From Xiphophorus maculatus (Eukaryota; Chordata; Actinopteri; Cyprinodontiformes; Poeciliidae), in assembly GCF_002775205.1 (NCBI RefSeq), contig NC_036456.1:13605463-13669462 (forward strand): a stretch of DNA of 64,000 bases, read 5' to 3'. Under the pieces are notes generated by a model. It did not search any database, had not been told where the DNA came from, and saw only the letters and a list, made by a program, of their open reading frames with translations. The position numbers and the translations under genes were made by a program. Positions 59,301 to 64,000 of this stretch are shown here, in pieces. Within the stretch, counting starts at the first letter, position 1. Every line of letters starts with the position of its first letter.

Positions 59301-62300
59301 ATAATCCTCAGATTAAACAATTTAAATAATAAAGGATTTTGAATGGACCACTCACCACTGCTATCACTTTTACTTCAAGAGCTTTGAACTGCACACTACT
59401 TCTGTTATTTAGCTCTTCAACAAATGGTTCAACCACAGTTGCTGCAACAACAAACACTGGAGGAGGAGCTTGAGTTGTTGTTGTTGTAGTCGTCACAAGA
59501 GTAGTTAGTGTTGTTGGAGTAGTCTTTGGTTTGGTTGGAGCAGCTGTTGTTGTAGTTGTAGCTGCTGTAGTTGTAGTTGAAGCAGTTGTTATTGTTGTTG
59601 GAGCTACTGTAGTTGTGGTTGTTGCATTGCTGGCAGTTGACGTTACAGGTGTTGTTGTTGCTACTCCGGTAGTGATGTTTGCAGTAGTTTCATTAGTTGT
59701 AGTTGTTGTATTTTGCAAAACTACTGGGGCTGAAGTTGCAGGTACACCTGCCAAACAAAGACAAGCATTGAAAGTAACATATTAGTGTGCAGAAAAACAA
59801 CAAAAAAGTGAAATGTAAAATTGATCATTTTTCTTTACCATTACAATACATGAACTAATACTTATTTGGTGGAGTGAAAGCAATAAGTAATCAACTTAAT
59901 ATTTATCACAATAAAAATAAACTATGTAGTTAGTGTTTTTTTGTTTTTTTTTAATCAGTCTGTGCATATTTTGGTCATTGAATTTTCTTTAGAGTTACTA
60001 ATGTGCTGACAAATAAAGACAGGAATTGCTTGATTTATTGTTTTAAAATTAACCTGAAAGTCAACTGCTTTTTCTTTATGGTGATAAAAATAACAATGAA
60101 TGAAATAATTGTTTTTAAATCATATTTTAAAAGATAATTAGCGATGACAAAGATTCTCAAAATTTCTCACTCTGCTTGGAAGTTTTCCAGTCATGTTCCA
60201 CTGGGAGGTTAGCTTGGTAAAAACCAGTCCCCTGTTCTGTACTCACTTCATACAGAAGGCCTGCTCCCCCGGCTATAGAGTAATGATCGTTTACAGGAAG
60301 TGTGGATTGTGTTCAAGTTCGAAACCGCTGGCAAAGATGTAGTTCCCTACTCCCCAGGAAGCTTCACTGAGCTGGCTCATTACATGGCCAATCGTTAGCG
60401 ACTCTGTAAAGTCAAATCCAATCTTTTCAAACATCAGCAAAATCCACAACTCCTGCAATCAATAATTTCTCAGTAACCCAGGGTCCAGACCCTTTGTATG
60501 GAGCAAAGTGTAAAACAAGGGGCTTGTTTTACCAGGTGTCTTGGAAAATAAAACTTTCGCTTATTTACTGGGAAGAATGAACTGATAATGAAGGTTTCTG
60601 AGCAGGCGTTATACTTATGGAACTGATAACGGAGGTTTCAGGGAAGATGTTTTTTTCTTCCTTGTCCAACCAAAACTTCTTTGAACCGGGTTTGATTTAG
60701 GGACAGAGGTACCAATTAACCAGAGATGAGAGAAACTTAGAGAAGATCCTACAGGAGAGAGATGGGTGGAAGGCACCGTGTACGTGACTGATAAGATATA
60801 AAAGGAGAATTGTATGAATCATCTGCCTAATTACAAAATTAGAGATACTTAGTGTCATGCTACTCCGCAGAGAATTAGGATAATTAGAAATATAATTATG
60901 GAGTAAAATTACTTGAGTAACCTTAAATATATGGCTTTATGTGTTTCAAACACTTTGTTCTTACTTATTATTTGAATGGAATTCACGTCGAATGTGACAT
61001 TCAAAGTGGAGTTGGGGTTATTCACAGCCTCCTTCAGTGTTGCTTGAACATCTTCAGCCTTTGGGATTGTCTCAGCTGGTGTGGTTTTATTGAACTCTAC
61101 GCCAACCTCTGCTTGAGTACCATTCATTCGAAATCTGGTGAAGGCTGGTCTGAAAAAAAAGATCAACACTCAAACTGATTTCAAATATTAAAATTCTATG
61201 TTTGTGGTGGAAATAATAAATTATGTGTAATATGTCTTTCAGATTATGTTATTCCTAGTTGGTCATTACCACTATAAACGTAAATAAAACATACAAGTAG
61301 ATGAACTTGACTAATAAAGTCAAAAGCTAACATACTTGAAGGAAATGATAAAACTCCGGATGAAGAGAATTCCATATCTTGCGCTGTAGATGATATCATA
61401 CTGTAGAACAGAAAACATGTTAAAATTCATTGTAAAATAATCCTCAGATTAAACAATTTAAATAATAAAGGATTTTGAATGAACCACTCACCACTGCTAT
61501 CACTTTTACTTCAAGTGCTTTGAACTGCACACTCTGTCTGTCATTTAGCTCTTCAACAAATGGTTCAACCACAGTTGCTGCAACAACAAACACTGGAGGA
61601 GGAGCTTGAGTTGTTGTTGTTGTAGTCGTCACAAGAGTAGTTGGTGTTGTTGGAGTAGTCTTTGGTTTGGTGGGAGCAGCTGTTGTTGTAGTTGTAGCTG
61701 CTGCAGTTGTAGTTGAAGCAGTTGTTATTGTGGTTGGCGCTACTGTTGTTGTGGTTGTAGCTGCTGTAGTTGTAGTGGAAGCAGTTGTAATTGTTGTTGG
61801 AGCTATTGTTGTTGTGGTTGTAGGTGCTGTAGTTGTAGTTGAAGCAGTTGTTATTGTTGTTAGAGCTACTGTTGTTGTGGTTGTAGGTGCTGTAGTTGTA
61901 GTTGAAGCAGTTGTTGTTGTTGGAGCTACTGTTGTTGTGGTTGTAGGTGCTGTAGTTGTAGTTGAAGCAGTTGTTATTGTTGTTGGAGCTACTGTTGTTG
62001 TGGTTGTAGGTGCTGTAGTTGTAGTTGAAGCAGTTGTTATTGTTGTTGGAGCTACTGTTGTTGTGGTTGGAGCTTCTATGGTTGTGGTTGGAGCCGCTGT
62101 TGTAGTTGGAGAAGCTGTGGTTGTGGTTGGAGTAGCTGTGGTTGTAGTTGGAGCTGCTGTTGTTGCGCTTGGAGCAGCTGTGGTTGTTGTTGTAGCTACT
62201 GTGGTTGTGGTTGTAGCTGCTGTGGTTGTGGTTGTAGCTGCTGTGGTTGTGGTTGGAGCCGCTGTGGTTGTGGTTGGAGCAGCTGTTGTTGTTGGAGCCG

Positions 62301-64000
62301 CTGTGGTTGTGGTTGTAGCTACTGTGCTTGTTGTTGGAGCAGCTGTGGTTGTGGTTGGAGCCTCTGTTGTTGTGGTTGGAGCAGCTGTGGTTGTGGTTGT
62401 AGCTACTGTGGTTGTGGTTGGAGCAGCTGTGGTTGTTGTTGGAGCCGCTGTGGTTGTAGCTACTGTGGTTGTGGTTGTAGCCGCTGTGGTTGTGGTTGGG
62501 GAGGCTGTGGTTGTTGTTGGAGCAGCTGTGGTTGTAGCTACTGTGGTTGTGGTTGGAGCAGCTGTGGTTGTTGTTGGAGCCGCTGTGGTTTTAGCTACTG
62601 TGGTTGTGGTTGTAGCCGCTGTGGTTGTGGTTGGAGCCGCTGTGGTTGTGGTTGGAGCCGCTGTGGTTGTGGTTGTAGCTGCTGTGGTTGTTGTTGGAGC
62701 CGCTGTGGTTGAGGTTGGAGCAGCTGTGGTTGTGGTTGGAGCCTCTGTTGTTGTAGTTGGAGCAACTGTGGTTGTGGTTGTAGCTGCTGTGGTTGTGGTT
62801 GGAGCAGCTGTGGTTGTGGTTGGAGCAGCTGTGGTTGTAGTTGTAGCTACTGTGATTGTGGTTGTAGCCGCTGTGGTTGTGGTTGGAGCAGCTGTGGTTG
62901 TGGTTGGAGCCTCTGTTGTAGTTGGAGCAGCTGTGGTTGTAGCTACTGTGGTTGTGGTTGGAGCCGCTGTGGTTTTAGCTACTGTGGTTGTGGTTGTAGC
63001 AGCTGTGGTTGTGGTTGGAGCCTCTGTTGTTGTGGTTGGAGCCGCTGTGGTTGTGGTTGGAGCCTCTGTTGTTGTGGTTGGAGCCGCTGTGGTTGTGGTT
63101 GTAGCTGCTGTGGTTGTTGTTGGAGCCGCTGTGGTTGAGGTTGGAGCAGCTGTGGTTGTGGTTGGAGCCTCTGTTGTTGTAGTTGGAGCAACTGTGGTTG
63201 TGGTTGTAGCTGCTGTGGTTGTGGTTGGAGCAGTTGTGGTTGTGGTTGGAGCAGCTGTGGTTGTGGTTGGAGCCTCTGTTGTTGTAGTTGGAGCAACTGT
63301 GGTTGTGGTTGTAGCTGCTGTGGTTGTGGTTGGAGCAGTTGTGGTTGTGGTTGGAGCAGCTGTGGTTGTTGTAGGAGCAGCTGTGGTTGTTGTTGGAGCA
63401 GCTGTGGTTGTGGTTGGAGCCTCTGTTGTTGTGGTTGGAGCAGCTGTGGTTGTGGTTGTAGCTACTGTGGTTGTGGTTGGAGCAGCTGTGGTTGTTGTTG
63501 TAGCCGCTGTGGTTGTGGTTGGGGAGGCTGTGGTTGTTGTTGGAGCAGCTGTGGTTGTAGCTACTGTGGTTGTGGTTGGAGCAGCTGTGGTTGTTGTTGG
63601 AGCCGCTGTGGTTTTAGCTACTGTGGTTGTGGTTGTAGCCGCTGTGGTTGTGGTTGGAGCCGCTGTGGTTGTGGTTGTAGCTGCTGTGGTTGTTGTTGGA
63701 GCCGCTGTGGTTGAGGTTGGAGCAGCTGTGGTTGTGGTTGGAGCCTCTGTTGTTGTAGTTGGAGCAACTGTGGTTGTGGTTGTAGCTGCTGTGGTTGTGG
63801 TTGGAGCAGTTGTGGTTGTGGTTGGAGCAGCTGTGGTTGTTGTAGGAGCAGCTGTGGTTGTGGTTGGAGCAGCTGTGGTTGTAGTTGTAGCTACTGTGAT
63901 TGTGGTTGTAGCCGCTGTGGTTGTGGTTGGAGCAGCTGTGGTTGTGGTTGGAGCCTCTGTTGTAGTTGGAGCAGCTGTGGTTGTAGCTACTGTGGTTGTG
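56379..64000 (-). CDS. Gene A: GPI-anchored SEA mucin-like protein, 5' part missing
   Basis: Coding exons visible: 61492..64000 (continues right), 61336..61400, 60965..61149, 59356..59747, 59200..59264, 58829..59013, 57163..57614, 56820..56881, 56596..56744 and 56379..56467. The part seen encodes a Thr/Ala/Pro repeat, a SEA2-type domain, a short chimeric PTS, a second nearly identical SEA2-type domain, PTS3, SEA3 and a GPI-type C-terminus (SSGVSHK, hydrophobic run, SSQH-stop). It therefore has one more PTS+SEA2 module than B or C, from a 2,136-bp tandem duplication. The frame stays open through all junctions because every PTS exon begins in phase 1 and ends in phase 0. Exons 57163..57614 to 56379..56467 align with gene B at a constant spacing of about 20.99 kb. 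The signal peptide, PTS1 and SEA1 are presumed to lie beyond 64000. Confidence 0.82.
56596..57264 (-). other. SEA domain 3 of gene A
   Basis: Segments 57163..57264, 56820..56881 and 56596..56744. Nearly identical to gene B SEA3, including R-S-G-S-I-I-N. Confidence 0.75.
57265..57600 (-). repeat. PTS3 84-bp repeat of gene A
   Basis: Three 28-residue units homologous to gene B 36275-36600, with NETAANITTG- and SNATT-type sequons. The three units are more alike than in gene B, which suggests recent homogenisation. Confidence 0.85.
58829..59460 (-). other. SEA-like domain 2b of gene A
   Basis: Segments 59356..59460, 59200..59264 and 58829..59013. Differs from 2a by only a few residues (for example YRSRYG against YSARYG). 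Confidence 0.7.
59461..59747 (-). repeat. Chimeric PTS3/PTS2 repeat of gene A
   Basis: Starts like PTS3 (S-V-P-A-T-S-A-P-V-V-L-Q-N-T, N-E-T, N-I-T) and switches near 59610-59630 to the PTS2 cassette (VAPTTITTASTTTT), ending APTKPKTTPTT. It is a recombination product between the two exon types. Confidence 0.85.
60965..61596 (-). other. SEA-like domain 2a of gene A
   Basis: Segments 61492..61596, 61336..61400 and 60965..61149. Same sequence type as gene B SEA2 (VFVVAATVVEPFVEEL, RYGILFIRSFIIS). One half of the 2,136-bp duplication. Confidence 0.7.
61597..64000 (-). repeat. PTS minisatellite of gene A (continues right)
   Basis: From about 62060 to the right edge it is the 21-bp heptad repeat (AAP, EAP, VAT and VAK units). 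From 61.65 to 62.06 kb it carries the VAPTTITTASTTTT cassette type seen in gene B PTS2. The frame is continuous with the SEA exon ending at 61492. Confidence 0.85.

Larger units (their letters stand above)
57620..61900. repeat. Internal 2,136-bp tandem duplication in gene A
   Basis: Exons at 58829, 59200 and 59356 recur at 60965, 61336 and 61492, each exactly 2,136 bp apart. Introns and the 0.7-kb intronic segment are included in both copies. Confidence 0.9.

Overview
The window looks like a piece of a teleost fish chromosome. Evidence: spliced genes with GT/AG introns and TATA promoters, a 5'-truncated Rex3-like LINE with a GATG tail, several short interspersed elements, AT-rich intergenic DNA and long microsatellites. 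No tRNA, rRNA, CRISPR array or prokaryote-type operon was seen. All recognisable host genes lie on the minus strand, so transcription runs from high to low coordinates.

The window holds four tandem paralogues of one family of giant threonine-rich, mucin-like surface proteins. They are named here from right to left. Gene A (56379 to beyond 64000) lacks its 5' end. Gene B (52114 down to 35390) is complete at about 4,647 residues. Gene C (29812 down to 16699) is complete at about 3,608 residues. Gene D (7041 down to 51, continuing off the left edge) lacks its 3' end. I rebuilt B and C exon by exon. Every splice phase closes, and the coding lengths (13,944 and 10,827 nt) are exact multiples of three. 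Layout: a non-coding first exon under a TATA box; a short exon with the signal peptide; a huge Thr/Ala/Pro repeat exon (PTS1); SEA domain 1 split over three exons; PTS2; SEA-like domain 2; PTS3; SEA domain 3; and a last exon with a hydrophobic C-terminus ending at the stop, typical of a GPI-anchor signal. The repeat exons make up about 31 kb, nearly half the window. They consist of a 21-bp minisatellite coding for the heptad T-T-T-T-A-A-P.

Region by region: 1-7.1 kb gene D exons; 7.1-11.6 kb gene D intron 1, with mobile-element debris and a CpG-rich open fragment; 11.7-16.4 kb D promoter and D-C intergenic DNA with the Rex3 fragment; 16.4-31 kb gene C; 31-34.6 kb C promoter and B-C intergenic DNA; 34.6-53.2 kb gene B; 53.2-55.6 kb B promoter and A-B intergenic DNA; 55.6-64 kb 3' part of gene A.

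The array grew by duplication of a unit of about 21-22 kb. The 5' half of B, introns included, is nearly identical to C, while its 3' half is nearly identical to A. The switch falls inside the PTS2 minisatellite exon. In gene A a further 2,136-bp duplication left a chimeric exon that fuses the start of PTS3 to the end of PTS2. Exon phases (PTS 1-0, SEA 0-2-1) make each PTS+SEA block a frame-neutral module. Together the genes probably supply densely O-glycosylated, GPI-anchored mucins of variable length at an epithelial surface. That role is inferred from architecture only.
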